A stretch of DNA of 34,763 nucleotides from an uncultured Alphaproteobacteria bacterium (GTDB taxonomy: Bacteria; Pseudomonadota; Alphaproteobacteria; CAAGCB01; CAG-977). The stretch lies in NCBI GenBank assembly GCA_944392845.1, contig CALXYE010000012.1:1-34763 (forward strand), in the 5' to 3' direction. The position numbers and the translations under genes were made by a program. Positions 7,278 through 16,182 of the stretch are shown here, piece after piece. The number at the start of each line of letters is the position of its first letter. Position 1 is the stretch's first letter. The notes below the pieces were generated by a model that searched no databases, was not told the origin of the DNA, and worked only from the letters and a program-made list of their open reading frames with translations.

Positions 7278-7903
7278 GCGATCAGTCTGCCGCTCCATTC
7301 GGTCAAAGCGTTCAGCGCCGTTTCGGGCGAAGCGTCCGAAGATAAAAATGCCCGTTCCCTTTCGTCCGCTTCGCGCAGGGCGGCCGTTTTGGTTTCGGGC
7401 CAAACGCCCGTATCCGCGTAATGCTTGGCTCTCATCACGAAAAAGGCCGCTTTACGCAAAGCGGCGGCGGACGCGGACAAATCCGCGTCGAAAATTAAAG
7501 AATGAACTGCGGCATGATATAGAGCGGAAGCGCCGAAAACGACGGCCTCGCGAATTTCTTTCTCTTCAAACGGGGCGACAAAGGCGTTCAAATCCCCTTT
7601 CAGGGGCTTTGTATCAAAATACAGTTGCAACACGTCAAAGCGCGGCCATTTTTCAAAAACGGCGCGCCCGCATACAAATCCGTACGCCTTTTCGGAAAAA
7701 GGCATCGTCCGTACCAAGCGCCTGTAAACGCGCATGTCATCAGAGCGTAAAACGTCCAAAATGACAACCATGTCGATATCGCTGTTTTCCGTCGCTTCGC
7801 CGCGCTTAAAACTGCCCTGCAAGCCGACGAACAAAACCCTGTTTCCGAACGTTTGATCTAATCTTTCGCAAAATTCCGCGGTCCAGGCATCAATATCAAA
7901 CAA
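7253..7903 (-). CDS. Nucleotidyltransferase-domain protein of unknown substrate
   Basis: A 216-residue protein starting at a TTG with AGAGG about 7 nt upstream; no in-frame ATG lies close by. The DNA polymerase beta-like nucleotidyltransferase signature is clear: G30-S31 followed by SDIDMVV, with the metal-binding acids D42 and D44. The C-terminal half is alpha-helical and resembles the HEPN-like or substrate-binding helices of stand-alone family members. No antitoxin-like or HEPN partner lies next to it, so a toxin-antitoxin role is not supported. It could be an antibiotic-type adenylyltransferase or a regulatory NTase. Its end overlaps plsC by 25 bp. Confidence 0.75.
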   Translation of the reverse strand: MFDIDAWTAEFCERLDQTFGNRVLFVGLQGSFKRGEATENSDIDMVVILDVLRSDDMRVYRRLVRTMPFSEKAYGFVCGRAVFEKWPRFDVLQLYFDTKPLKGDLNAFVAPFEEKEIREAVVFGASALYHAAVHSLIFDADLSASAAALRKAAFFVMRAKHYADTGVWPETKTAALREADERERAFLSSDASPETALNALTEWSGRLIAQSRGKSL

Positions 7904-7920
7904 AGCCGTTACCTCTTTAA

Positions 7921-7954
7921 TAAAAAAGCCGTCGGGGACGAAGAATCCCCGACG
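7921..7954 (-). terminator. Intrinsic terminator after pssA
   Basis: A perfect 9-bp stem (7930-7938 with 7946-7954) has a 7-nt loop and is followed on the minus strand by six T (7922-7927). It ends the psd-pssA transcript just before the nucleotidyltransferase gene. Confidence 0.85.
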
Positions 7955-7976
7955 ACGGCAAAAATTCGAAACGGAA

Positions 7977-8768
7977 TCAAGCCTTCGTTTCTTCGGCCTT
8001 TTCCGAAACGACGCCTTCTTCCTTCGCTTTCAGGCGCAGGAAAATATAAGAGCACAAAGGCACGCTCAATAAATACAAAACGCTGACGACGCCGACGGTC
8101 AGCCACGGTTCATAAACCAAAGCCCCCGCAAACAACCCCGCGCACATCAACACGGGAATGACGAAACGAACGGGAATGCGGAATTTTTTCAAAGAAACGG
8201 TCGGCAAACGCGACGCCATCAAAAACGCGCTGATGAACAGGAACAGCTCGACGAACCATCCCGAACGCATGAAAGCGGCTCCGAAATAAGAATGCAACAT
8301 AATCGGCGTCAGCGCGACCAATGCACCGCCCGGAGCGGGCAAACCGACAAAGAAATGCTTCCAGTAATTCGGCAGGGGATCGTCATCCAGCATGATATTG
8401 AAACGCGCCAAGCGCAACGCGCAACAGATGGGAACCAAAAGGGCGAAGATCCAACCGACGGGAGAAGTCGTTCCCAAGCCCCAGAAATACATCAGCAACC
8501 CCGGAGCGACGCCGAAGCAAACGACATCGGACAGGGAATCCAATTCGGCGCCGAAGTCGGAAGTGCCCTTCAGCATGCGGGCGACGCGCCCGTCCAAAGC
8601 GTCAAAAACCGCCGCCATCAATATGGCAAACACCGCCAATTGAAAGCGCCCTTCCATAGCGAAACGAATCGACGTAACGCCCGAGGATAACGCGAAAAGC
8701 GTTACCAAATTCGGCGCGATACGGTTTAACGGCAGATCTTTGATCCGCTGACGGGGACTTTTTAACAT
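7977..8768 (-). CDS. pssA: CDP-diacylglycerol--serine O-phosphatidyltransferase
   Basis: PssA makes phosphatidylserine from CDP-diacylglycerol and serine. The 263-residue protein is a polytopic membrane protein with the complete CDP-alcohol phosphotransferase motif: D59-G-x2-A-R-x8-G73-x3-D77-x3-D81. Six or more hydrophobic helices follow, and a charged C-terminal tail is rich in Lys and Glu. Its ATG overlaps the psd TAA by one base (TAATG at 8766-8770), so the enzyme and the next step of the pathway are made together. An intrinsic terminator lies just downstream. Confidence 0.95.
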   Translation of the reverse strand: MLKSPRQRIKDLPLNRIAPNLVTLFALSSGVTSIRFAMEGRFQLAVFAILMAAVFDALDGRVARMLKGTSDFGAELDSLSDVVCFGVAPGLLMYFWGLGTTSPVGWIFALLVPICCALRLARFNIMLDDDPLPNYWKHFFVGLPAPGGALVALTPIMLHSYFGAAFMRSGWFVELFLFISAFLMASRLPTVSLKKFRIPVRFVIPVLMCAGLFAGALVYEPWLTVGVVSVLYLLSVPLCSYIFLRLKAKEEGVVSEKAEETKA

Positions 8769-9475
8769 TACGACACGACTCCTTCACGTCCTTTGCCCTT
8801 CACGGAAACGTCCGCAAGGATTGTTTCGCCCGCAACGGCGATCTGGCCTTCAACGACCGCGGGCGCGATTTCTTTAGGCAAATAAACGTCCAAACGGCTG
8901 CCGAAGCGAATCAGCCCGAAACGCTCGCCGGCCTTTAATTCGCGGCCTTCCTCGACCTGGCACAAAATACGGCGGGCGACCAATCCGGCGACCTGAACAA
9001 ACGCAATCTTATGTCCCGTTACCGTTTCCATGGCCAGCTGGTTGCGTTCGTTGTTTTCGCTTTCCTTATCCAAGGACACGTCAACGAACGCGCCGGGGCG
9101 ATAGGCGATCTTTGTGATCTTGCCGCTCATGGGCGCGCGGTTAACGTGAACATTGAAAACGCTCATGAAAACGCTGATTTTGGTCATCGGCTCGGTTCCC
9201 AGCTCCAATTCTTCGGGAGGAACCTCTTCGGAGATTTTGCTGACAATGCCGTCGGCCGGGCTGACAACGAAATTATCGCCCTTCGGCGTAACGCGTTCGG
9301 GGTCGCGGAAGAAATAGTAACACCAAACCGTCAGAACGACCCCCAAAACGCCGAGCGGGCGGCACAGCATCCACAACAGCATCGTAACGGCGGCGAAAAT
9401 GCCGACGAAACGCCATCCCTCCGTATGGATCGGGGGCAGGACGTAACGGCGCCAGGACAAATCGACACGGGACAT
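8768..9475 (-). CDS. psd: Phosphatidylserine decarboxylase proenzyme
   Basis: Psd converts phosphatidylserine to phosphatidylethanolamine, completing the pathway with PssA. The 235-residue length fits the short form common in alphaproteobacteria. There is an N-terminal hydrophobic region (about 22-55), then [10 protein letters not shown] at 69-78 and the [11 protein letters not shown] block at 105-115. The self-cleavage site is G192-S193 in [11 protein letters not shown]; the serine becomes the pyruvoyl group. A perfect AGGAGG lies 7 nt before the ATG. Confidence 0.95.
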   Translation of the reverse strand: MSRVDLSWRRYVLPPIHTEGWRFVGIFAAVTMLLWMLCRPLGVLGVVLTVWCYYFFRDPERVTPKGDNFVVSPADGIVSKISEEVPPEELELGTEPMTKISVFMSVFNVHVNRAPMSGKITKIAYRPGAFVDVSLDKESENNERNQLAMETVTGHKIAFVQVAGLVARRILCQVEEGRELKAGERFGLIRFGSRLDVYLPKEIAPAVVEGQIAVAGETILADVSVKGKGREGVVS

Positions 9476-9506
9476 AAAAAACCTCCTAAAATTAGTTTTC
9501 TTTTGT

Positions 9507-9534
9507 TTTAAGCGATTCCCGCACCGCTTAAAAG
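9507..9534. repeat. 9-bp inverted repeat upstream of psd
   Basis: TTTTAAGCG (9507-9515) and its exact complement (9526-9534) flank a 10-nt spacer, in the gap between the LysM gene and psd. On the minus strand it is not followed by a T-run, so it is not a standard terminator for the LysM gene. It could be an operator or an RNA processing hairpin. Confidence 0.5.
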
Positions 9535-9553
9535 CATTTTTTCTTTCAGCCCT

Positions 9554-10534
9554 TTATTTTTCCGCTTTCTTCGGCAGGACAAACACCTGATTCGGATAGA
9601 TCAGGTCGGGATCCCTGATCTGATTTTTATTCGCCCGATAAATCGTAACGTAAGCGAAACCCGATCCGTACAAATGCTTGGCAATCGTCCACAGATTGTC
9701 GCCCTTGACAATCCGGATGCGGCGCTGCTTTGACGTATCCGCCCCGCCCGCAACCGAAAACGGCACTTCGGAACGGGCGGTTACTTTGCCGTTTTCGTCC
9801 GTTTTATCGGCGCGAATCGTATATGTGCGGCCGTTTTCCATCTTTCTTAACGATTTGAAGGACCAATTCCCTTCTTCGTCCGACGTCGCAGATCCCAAAT
9901 AAACGTTGTCGGCGTACAGATTGACTTTTCCGCCGCTCCGCATCGTCCCGCGGATGACGAAAGCTTTTCCGTTATAGTTCGCGGAGCTGATGCCGACAAA
10001 GGCGGATTCGTCCGCTTCGGGTCCCTGCAAAACCTTTACGTCTTCGGCATCCGAAGACACCAAAACGGCGATCGTATCGTCCGTTTTTTGCGTTTCGGGA
10101 ACGGTAACGACAACGATCTCCGCTTCTTCGCGCGCTTTAACCGCATCGTTTTTCAACCACATCTCGTGCGTGCCGACGATCAAAGGCTCTTCGGGGATAT
10201 AGACCCATTCTCCGCGATCATCGACGCTGATCCGCGCCAAAACGGCATCGCCGTCCATCAGCGTCAAAGTATCGTTCGGAACGCCTCTGCCCGCCGCGAC
10301 CATGGTTCCGTCGGGTTCGACTCGGACGATGTCGAAAAACGGTTTGACCGCGGTATCGGGAACTTCCCGCTTTTCCTCAACCGTTCGCGTTTCTGCGGCA
10401 GGAGTCGCCGTTCGCGTTTCGGATGCGACAAAAGAAGGAACCTTTTCGCCTTCTTCGTTTCCGACAAACAAAACAAACAGGACGACCGCGGCCGTCAGAA
10501 CGATCCCCGCACCTAAAAAAACCTTTTTTTTCAC
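9554..10534 (-). CDS. Membrane-anchored LysM peptidoglycan-binding protein
   Basis: About 326 residues. An N-terminal membrane anchor (about 5-24) is followed by a disordered stretch, one or two Ig-like beta domains (one including DGTMVAAGRGVPNDTLTL, another with LYADNVYLGSATSDEEG) and a C-terminal LysM domain beginning RIVKGDNLWTIAKHLYG. Such proteins bind peptidoglycan in the periplasm. I prefer the GTG at 10534 because AGG lies 9 nt before it and the protein then begins VKKKVFLG. The ATG three codons upstream at 10543 has no ribosome binding site. Longer starts would run towards the tRNA-Pro gene and are unlikely. Confidence 0.82.
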   Translation of the reverse strand: MKKKVFLGAGIVLTAAVVLFVLFVGNEEGEKVPSFVASETRTATPAAETRTVEEKREVPDTAVKPFFDIVRVEPDGTMVAAGRGVPNDTLTLMDGDAVLARISVDDRGEWVYIPEEPLIVGTHEMWLKNDAVKAREEAEIVVVTVPETQKTDDTIAVLVSSDAEDVKVLQGPEADESAFVGISSANYNGKAFVIRGTMRSGGKVNLYADNVYLGSATSDEEGNWSFKSLRKMENGRTYTIRADKTDENGKVTARSEVPFSVAGGADTSKQRRIRIVKGDNLWTIAKHLYGSGFAYVTIYRANKNQIRDPDLIYPNQVFVLPKKAEK

Positions 10535-10573
10535 GGCAAACATCCTAAAAAATAAAAAAAACTCAAAAGCCTC

Positions 10574-10601
10574 TTGCAGGAAAGCAAATATCGCGTTATA
10601 A
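10574..10601 (+). promoter_or_regulatory. Probable promoter of tRNA-Pro
   Basis: TTGCAG (10574-10579), a 16-bp spacer and TTATAA (10596-10601) end 16 nt before the mature tRNA 5' end. The fit to sigma-70 is moderate and the spacing to the gene is right. Confidence 0.5.
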
Positions 10602-10617
10602 GCCTTCTTGTTACCTT

Positions 10618-10694
10618 CGGAGTGTAGCTCAGCTTGGTAGAGCACTACGTTCGGGACGTAGGGGTCGTAGGTTCAAATCCTATCACTCCGACCA
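10618..10694 (+). tRNA. tRNA-Pro (anticodon CGG)
   Basis: A 77-nt cloverleaf. The acceptor stem CGGAGTG (10618-10624) pairs with CACTCCG (10684-10690). The anticodon stem CTACG/CGTAG encloses the loop TTCGGGA, giving anticodon CGG for CCG codons. The T arm contains GTTCAAATC, and the CCA end is encoded. A terminator hairpin follows within 10 nt. Confidence 0.97.
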
Positions 10695-10700
10695 ATATTA

Positions 10701-10737
10701 AAGCCTTGTTTCCTACGGGTTGCAAGGCTTTTTTTAT
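10701..10737 (+). terminator. Intrinsic terminator after tRNA-Pro
   Basis: An 8-bp stem (AAGCCTTG at 10701-10708 with 10723-10730) has a 14-nt loop and is followed by a T-rich run. Confidence 0.8.
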
Positions 10738-10760
10738 TTATCGCAAATTGCCGTTTTTGC

Positions 10761-10970
10761 CTAAAAAACGTCGCTATTCCCGTACAAAACCCGCGTGGTC
10801 TTATTTTCTGTTTGTTCTTGGTTAAAATTACGGTTTTCCGCCGTTTCACGCCCTGAATGAAAAGACGGATTTTGCGCCGATAAAAAGTATCGGAGCGGCG
10901 TCCGTATCGGCACAAGTCCATATCCGCCAATCTGCAAAACGGCGTTGAGCAGATCGTCTTTATATTTCGT
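10761..10970 (-). other. Possible non-ATG or decayed small gene in a 390-bp spacer
   Basis: The 10695-11084 spacer holds no standard gene. On the minus strand a good AAAGGAG at 10979-10985 is followed 8 nt later by ACG, where a start codon would be expected. It opens a 69-codon frame ending in TAG (10761-10763). Its first 40 residues (for example KYKDDLLNAVLQIGGYG) look protein-like; the rest is polar and less convincing. It could be a decaying gene with a lost ATG, or chance. No family is recognised. Confidence 0.22.
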
Positions 10971-10983
10971 AAAAAGCGCTCCT

Positions 10984-11039
10984 TTAAAAAAACTTACAGA
11001 CGTTCGGCCGCGAAAATCAGTTTATTTTCCCGAACGTCT
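10984..11039 (-). terminator. Two-step hairpin with T-run downstream of the OmpA-like lipoprotein
   Basis: A perfect 10-bp stem (10998-11007 with 11030-11039) encloses a second perfect 6-bp stem (GAAAAT/ATTTTC on the minus strand). On the minus strand a run of seven T follows about five bases later. It lies about 45 nt after the lipoprotein stop and probably ends that transcript, though the gap before the T-run makes it an imperfect terminator. Confidence 0.5.
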
Positions 11040-11084
11040 CCGATACGGGAAAAGCGCTTTTCATTCAATCCGATCCCGAAAGCC

Positions 11085-11513
11085 TCATTTTTTAATTCGT
11101 ATTTCCGCCTGCCTGTTCTCCTGTGCCGCCGTTTCAGGCCGAGCCAAAACGGGCAAGGACGGGCGGGGTTCCATATCAACGAATATTTTTTCGGGTTTGA
11201 CGCCGACCTCCAAAAAGACTTCCGCCGTATTCAAAGCGCGACTGAATGCTTCGCGCGCCGCGTTTGAGGCCGTTCCCTTATAGCTTTCATAGCCGACGAC
11301 GCAAACGTCCGCGTTCGCGTATTTCGCTTCATACGCGATCTTGCGCACTTCGGCGGCTCCCCGTTCGCTCAACAGAACGCTGCCGTATTCAAAATCCAAA
11401 ACATACCGTTTTTCCCACAAAGGAGCCGAACACGCCGCCTTTTTTAAATTTCCGCCCGAACGGGCGCACGCGCTTAAAAAAATCAGCCCCAAAAATAAAA
11501 TCATCCTTTTCAT
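11085..11513 (-). CDS. Outer-membrane lipoprotein with short OmpA-like domain
   Basis: A 142-residue lipoprotein with signal MKRMILFLGLIFLSAC, acylated at Cys16. The body resembles a compact OmpA C-terminal (peptidoglycan-binding) domain: a beta strand VLDFEYGSVLLSERG, then the helix VRKIAYEAK, VCVVGYES, a helix with REAFSRALNTAEVFLEVGV, and the ending NRQAEIRIKK. The NRqAEI ending is typical of OmpA/Pal domains. It would tether the outer membrane to peptidoglycan, but some binding residues differ, so this is inference. AAGGGA lies 7 nt before the ATG. It is isolated between two tRNA genes on the other strand. Confidence 0.75.
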   Translation of the reverse strand: MKRMILFLGLIFLSACARSGGNLKKAACSAPLWEKRYVLDFEYGSVLLSERGAAEVRKIAYEAKYANADVCVVGYESYKGTASNAAREAFSRALNTAEVFLEVGVKPEKIFVDMEPRPSLPVLARPETAAQENRQAEIRIKK

Positions 11514-11551
11514 TTCGGCATCCCTTATGGTAAACAGATATTTGTTCCGGC

Positions 11552-11638
11552 GCGGATGTGGTGGAATGGTAGACACAACAGACTTAAAATCTGTTGAGGC
11601 TTGTCCTCGTGCGGGTTCGAGTCCCGCCTTCCGCACCA
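11552..11638 (+). tRNA. tRNA-Leu (anticodon UAA)
   Basis: An 87-nt class II tRNA with a long variable arm. The acceptor GCGGATG pairs with CTTCCGC (one T-T mismatch). The anticodon stem ACAGA/TCTGT encloses CTTAAAA, giving anticodon TAA. The T arm is GCGGGTTCGAGTCCCGC and CCA is encoded (11636-11638). Confidence 0.97.
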
Positions 11639-11656
11639 GAACTTATATTTTGACAC

Positions 11657-11684
11657 AGGGGCGCGCACGGCGCCTCTTTTTTTT
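11657..11684 (+). terminator. Intrinsic terminator after tRNA-Leu
   Basis: An 8-bp GC-rich stem (11657-11664 with 11669-11676, one G-T pair) is followed by eight T. Confidence 0.8.
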
Positions 11685-11697
11685 ATGCGTTTCGCCC

Positions 11698-11728
11698 AAA
11701 AAGAAAGGCGGAACCGCGTCCGCCTTTC
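11698..11728 (-). terminator. Intrinsic terminator of the RND efflux operon
   Basis: A perfect 10-bp stem (11703-11712 with 11719-11728) has a 6-nt loop. On the minus strand it is followed by five T. It lies 12 bp after the stop of the RND transporter. Confidence 0.88.
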
Positions 11729-11739
11729 CCCGTTTGCGC

Positions 11740-14700
11740 TTAAAGCAACTGTTTGCCCGCGCGCTTGCTTTCATATATCTCTTTTTTCTGCCGGCGTTTC
11801 GAATGGAACTTTTCGCGACGACGGACAAAGACCACGAACAGCATCGGAATGACAAAGATACCGAACGCCGTTGCGACGATCATGCCGCCGAACACCGTCG
11901 TACCGATTGAACGGCGCGCCATGGCGCCCGCACCCGAAGCGACGACCAGCGGAAGCAAGCCCAAGATGAAGGAGATGGCCGTCATCATGACCGCGCGGAA
12001 ACGCAAGTGAGCCGCTTCCGTCGCCGCTTCTTCGGGCGACAGCCCCTCTTCGCGAAGGTCTTTTGCGAACTCAACGATCAAAATCGCGTTCTTTGACGCT
12101 TGGGCGATCAACAAAATGAACCCGATCTGAGCGTAAATATTGTTGACAAGCCCGAAGGTATAAATGAACACCAGAGCCCCCAACAGGCCGACGGAAACCG
12201 ACAGCAAAACGGGAATGGGAATCATCCAGCTTTCATACAAAGCCACCAGGAACAGATAAGCGAACAGGAAAGCCAAAACCAGGATGGACGCCGTTTGTCC
12301 CGCCGCCTCGCGTTCCTGAAGAGACATACCCGTCCATTCATATTCGTACCCCTTGGGCAGGACTTCCCTTGAGATGCGCTCCATTTCCGTCATCGCGTCC
12401 GTCGAGCTGACACCCTCCGCGCCCGAGCCGTTGATCTTAACCGTCAACATATTGTTGTAACGGGTCAAAACCTGCGGTCCCAAAATGGGCTTGATCGTCA
12501 GCAAAGAACGCAGGGGCACCATACCGCCCTTATCGTTGCGGACATAAAGCTTAAAGATGTCTTCCTGCGAACTGCGGTCGTCTTCGCGTCCCTGTACGTT
12601 CACCTCATAGACCTTTCCGCCCAGGATGAAGTCGTTGACGTAATAATACCCCAGCATCGATTGCATTTGAGCGTAAACGTCCTGAATGTTAACGCCCAGA
12701 ATCTGAGCCTTAACGCGATCCAGATCTACGAACAGCTGCGGGTTTGACGTATTGAACGAGCTGTACACCATGTTCAGCTTCGGATCTTTGTTCGCCGCAT
12801 CCAACAGCTTATTCATGACTTCTTCCATCTGTTGCGGCGTGTCGCCGCCCGCGTTTTGCAAACGATAGTCAAAGCCGTTCGCCAAACCGATACCCGGAAT
12901 GGCGGGAACGTTGAACGGACGAATCAATGCTCCTTGAATCTGCGAATATTTCGGATACAGGTTCGCAACGATCGCCGCGACCTGCATGGATTCGTCGCGA
13001 CGAACTTCATAGGGTTTCAAACCGGCAATCATCATGCCCAAGTTTGAACCGTCGCCCGCGATCAGGCTGTGCCCCGAAACCATCATCACCTTATCAACGG
13101 CGGGATGGGTTTTCGTAATGTCATAGACTTCGCGCAAGATCTCTTTCGTTCTGTCCTGCGAAGCGCCTTCGGGCAGTTGGACGTCAACCATGAACACGCC
13201 CTGATCTTCGTCGGGCAGGAAGCCCGCGGGCGTAATTTTGTTGAGCCCCAAAGCCGCCGCAATAACGCCGATGATAATCAGGATGGACAACGACGCGTGA
13301 CGAACCAAACGCCTGACCGCATTCGTATAAAGATCCCTGCCGCGGTTAATCTGAGCCATACACCACGGCACCAAACCGCGCGTCGGCTTTTCTTCGTGAC
13401 GCAACAAAACGGCGCAGAGCGCGGGACTCAAAGTCAAAGCGTTCAACGCGGAAATCATCATTGAACACGACACGGTGATCGCGAATTGCTTATACAACTG
13501 CCCCGTAATGCCGGGAATAAAGGCAACAGGCACGAACACGGACAAAATAACCAGCGTAATCGCGATAATCGGCGCCGTAATCTGACTCATTGCCTTGGCC
13601 ACGCAATCCGGAATCGACATATCGGGTTCTTCCGAAATAACGCGTTCCACGTTTTCCACGACCATGATCGCATCGTCAACCACGATACCGATAACCAAAA
13701 CGATGGAGAGCAAAGAAATCGTATTCGCCGAAATCCCGAACGGACCCATAAAAATGAACGTTCCGATCAGGGATACGGGAACGGCAACCGCAGGAATCAG
13801 CGTTGCGCGCCACGTCCCCAAGGACAGGTAAACCGTCAGCAAAACCAGGATGAAGGCTTCAAAGATCGTATGAACGACTTCATCAACGGTTGCGTTAATG
13901 AAAACCGTCGTATCGAAAACGATCGCGTAGTCAACTCCGTCGGGGAAGAACTGTTTCATTCTTTCAAGTTCGGCTTTGACTTTTGTCGCCACGGACATCG
14001 CGTTTGCGCCGGGTCCCAGGTTGATCATCGCGCCCGAAGAAACGTTGCCGTTAAAGAAGGCCGTTCCGGAATAAGACGTCGCGCCCAACTTAATTTCGGC
14101 GATATCCTTTAAACGGAGCAATCCGCCGTTTTCATCCGAACGCAGGACGATGTTCCCGAATTCTTCGGGCGTGCTCAGACGACCCGCCGTTTTCAGGGAA
14201 AATTCCAACTGCTGATCGGCGGGCGCGGGCGAAGCGCCGACGGAACCGACCGCAGGTTGAATGTTTTGCGAAGCGATCGCCGAAATGACGTCCTGATTCG
14301 TCAGCCCCAGATTGGACAAACGCTCGGCATTCAGCCATACGCGCATACTGTAGTCCGTATCGCCGAAGGTATTGACTTCGCCAACACCGGGAACGCGCGC
14401 CAAAACGTCCTTGACGTGAGAGTTCATGTAATTGGCCAGATAGTCGTTGTTTCGCGTGCCGTCCGGCGAATACAAAGAAAACGCCATCAGCATTGACGTC
14501 GTATTCTTTTTAACGGTAACGCCCTGTTGCTGAACTTCGGTCGGCAGCTTTGTCGTAATCTGGTTCACGCGGTTTTGCACGTTAACCGTATTCATGTCGG
14601 GATCCGTTCCCAACAGGAACGTAACGCGCAAAGAATACGTCCCGTTGTTCGCGCTGCTGGATTCCATGTACAGCATGTTATCGACGCCGTTGACCTGCGA

Positions 14701-14901
14701 TTCGATGACCTGAGCCACCGTTTGCTCGATAACTTCGGCGCTCGCGCCGGGATAGGTGGCGGAAACGGAAACGGAAGGAGGAACCACGTCGGGCAGCTGC
14801 GCCACGGGAATGGTCGTGATCGAAATCAGGCCGGCAATCAAAATAACCAGCGAAACCACGATCGCCAAACGCGGGCGCGAAATGAAAATTTTAGAGAACA
14901 T
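11740..14901 (-). CDS. RND multidrug efflux transporter, inner-membrane pump (AcrB/MexB type)
   Basis: A 1053-residue HAE1-family proton/drug antiporter of full length. TM1 (about 10-30) is followed by the first periplasmic porter domain and TM2-TM6. The proton-relay aspartates are in [18 protein letters not shown] in TM4. A second porter domain and the second membrane half follow, with the relay lysine in [18 protein letters not shown]. The [20 protein letters not shown] and GGTH-free porter blocks match HAE1 pumps. It is co-transcribed with its adaptor, 11 bp downstream of it, and AAGGGG lies before the ATG. The complex needs a TolC-like outer-membrane channel that is not encoded in this window. 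Substrates cannot be predicted. Confidence 0.95.
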   Translation of the reverse strand: MFSKIFISRPRLAIVVSLVILIAGLISITTIPVAQLPDVVPPSVSVSATYPGASAEVIEQTVAQVIESQVNGVDNMLYMESSSANNGTYSLRVTFLLGTDPDMNTVNVQNRVNQITTKLPTEVQQQGVTVKKNTTSMLMAFSLYSPDGTRNNDYLANYMNSHVKDVLARVPGVGEVNTFGDTDYSMRVWLNAERLSNLGLTNQDVISAIASQNIQPAVGSVGASPAPADQQLEFSLKTAGRLSTPEEFGNIVLRSDENGGLLRLKDIAEIKLGATSYSGTAFFNGNVSSGAMINLGPGANAMSVATKVKAELERMKQFFPDGVDYAIVFDTTVFINATVDEVVHTIFEAFILVLLTVYLSLGTWRATLIPAVAVPVSLIGTFIFMGPFGISANTISLLSIVLVIGIVVDDAIMVVENVERVISEEPDMSIPDCVAKAMSQITAPIIAITLVILSVFVPVAFIPGITGQLYKQFAITVSCSMMISALNALTLSPALCAVLLRHEEKPTRGLVPWCMAQINRGRDLYTNAVRRLVRHASLSILIIIGVIAAALGLNKITPAGFLPDEDQGVFMVDVQLPEGASQDRTKEILREVYDITKTHPAVDKVMMVSGHSLIAGDGSNLGMMIAGLKPYEVRRDESMQVAAIVANLYPKYSQIQGALIRPFNVPAIPGIGLANGFDYRLQNAGGDTPQQMEEVMNKLLDAANKDPKLNMVYSSFNTSNPQLFVDLDRVKAQILGVNIQDVYAQMQSMLGYYYVNDFILGGKVYEVNVQGREDDRSSQEDIFKLYVRNDKGGMVPLRSLLTIKPILGPQVLTRYNNMLTVKINGSGAEGVSSTDAMTEMERISREVLPKGYEYEWTGMSLQEREAAGQTASILVLAFLFAYLFLVALYESWMIPIPVLLSVSVGLLGALVFIYTFGLVNNIYAQIGFILLIAQASKNAILIVEFAKDLREEGLSPEEAATEAAHLRFRAVMMTAISFILGLLPLVVASGAGAMARRSIGTTVFGGMIVATAFGIFVIPMLFVVFVRRREKFHSKRRQKKEIYESKRAGKQLL

Positions 14902-14912
14902 TCGCTTTCCCC

Positions 14913-16109
14913 TTATTTTTTCTTGCTTGTCTTGGCAGCCTTAACTTTTGCTTTGGCCGCCGCGGCGGGAGCATCAACGACGACTTCTTGTCCGGGGCGC
15001 ACCTTTTGCAGACCGTCCGTAACCACGCGCTCGCCTTCCTCCAAGCCGTCAAGAACAACGATGTCCTTTCCCTGTTCGGTTCCGAGAGTAACGGGGCGAT
15101 TCACGATTTTATTCTGAGAATCGACCGTATAGACATATTTGCCCGTCGGCGCGGACATTAACGCCGCCTGAGGAATAACGATCTTTTCAACGGGGGATTC
15201 GTATTCCAGAATTACGGTAACGAACTGTCCCGATATCAGCTGTTGCGCCGGATTGGGAAAGCCCGCGCGCAGGGTCAGCGTATCGGTATTGTCGCTGACG
15301 ACAACGTCGGTGAAATTGATTTCCCCGCCGTAACGGTAGATCGAACCGTCAGCCATTTTCAAAGAAATGGACAGGTTATCGGTCGCTTTCAGAATGCCTG
15401 CTTCCTGCAGGGAAAGCATTTCCTTTTCGCTGATGGAAAAGATGACGTTCATCGGGTCAATTGTCACCATTTCCGCAAGCGTCGTGTTCACGGGCAGATA
15501 TTCGCCGGCGGAAAACGCCGCCAAACCGATCTTTCCGGAGAACGGCGCCTTAACGCTCGTATAGCCTAAATTGATCTTTGCCAGATTCAAAGCGGCCTGA
15601 GCCTGCAAAACCTGAGCCTTGGCAACGCTGTCCTCGGCCTCGCGGGTATCAACGCTCGACTGCGAGATGTTGCCGGTTTTGCGCAATTCCAAAGCGCGGT
15701 CCAAATTCAGTTTGGCGTTTTTGGCATCGGCGCGGGCTTTTGCCAAATCGGCGGAGGCTTGGGCGACCTCGGCTTCAAACGGCTCGCGTTCCAACGTGAA
15801 CAGCAACTGGCCTTTTTTGACGACATCGCCTTCTTCGAACAGGCGATCCTTCAGAAATCCTGCGACGCGCGCCTTTAAGGTGACGGAATCGACCGCATCG
15901 ACGCGTCCCGGAAAATCAAAACGTTCGACATAACCGCTTTTCACGGCGGCAGTGGTCGTAACATGCGGCTTTGCGGCGACGGGAGCGGCCGCTTCTTTCT
16001 TTTTCTGACAGCCGTTCAGAACCACGAGAGCCGAAAAGACCAAGGCAAAAACGGATAAAACACGACGATTCACAAACATTCGATTTCCCCCCGATGGAGT
16101 TTTACGCAT
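14913..16109 (-). CDS. RND efflux periplasmic adaptor lipoprotein (AcrA/MexA type)
   Basis: From the ATG at 16109 it has 398 residues. The lipoprotein signal ends VLNGC (Cys34), then a lipoyl/barrel-sandwich half ([20 protein letters not shown]), a coiled-coil alpha-hairpin (about 100-165, [20 protein letters not shown]), the second lipoyl half ([13 protein letters not shown]), a beta-barrel and a membrane-proximal domain, and a Lys/Ala-rich tail. It links the inner-membrane pump to the outer-membrane channel. Two starts are possible: 16109 with AAGGGG 6 nt upstream, or 16079 with GGGGGG 8 nt upstream, which gives a shorter, cleaner signal peptide. Confidence 0.92.
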   Translation of the reverse strand: MRKTPSGGNRMFVNRRVLSVFALVFSALVVLNGCQKKKEAAAPVAAKPHVTTTAAVKSGYVERFDFPGRVDAVDSVTLKARVAGFLKDRLFEEGDVVKKGQLLFTLEREPFEAEVAQASADLAKARADAKNAKLNLDRALELRKTGNISQSSVDTREAEDSVAKAQVLQAQAALNLAKINLGYTSVKAPFSGKIGLAAFSAGEYLPVNTTLAEMVTIDPMNVIFSISEKEMLSLQEAGILKATDNLSISLKMADGSIYRYGGEINFTDVVVSDNTDTLTLRAGFPNPAQQLISGQFVTVILEYESPVEKIVIPQAALMSAPTGKYVYTVDSQNKIVNRPVTLGTEQGKDIVVLDGLEEGERVVTDGLQKVRPGQEVVVDAPAAAAKAKVKAAKTSKKK

Positions 16110-16144
16110 ACAGTTCCCCTTCCGCAAAGGGATAAACCGACTTT

Positions 16145-16173
16145 TTTATACATAAGTATAATTTATTTAACAA
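16145..16173 (-). promoter_or_regulatory. Promoter of the RND operon with an overlapping palindromic operator candidate
   Basis: On the minus strand TTGTTA (16168-16173), a 17-bp spacer and TATAAA (16145-16150) form a good sigma-70 promoter. A perfect inverted repeat TTATAC-ATAA-GTATAA (16146-16161) covers the -10 element. A repressor of the TetR or MarR type bound there would block transcription. No regulator gene is adjacent. Confidence 0.6.
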
Positions 16174-16182
16174 GCGGATTTT

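Noticed and set aside
7253-7903. Nucleotidyltransferase as part of a MNT-HEPN toxin-antitoxin pair
   Set aside because: No HEPN or other partner gene lies next to it.
10618-11638. Integrated element between the two tRNA genes
   Set aside because: No integrase, and no duplicated tRNA 3' end was found between them.
13486-14112. Long plus-strand open frame inside the RND transporter
   Set aside because: Its composition (Arg, Asn, His rich) is that of an antisense shadow of the membrane protein, and no start signal is present.
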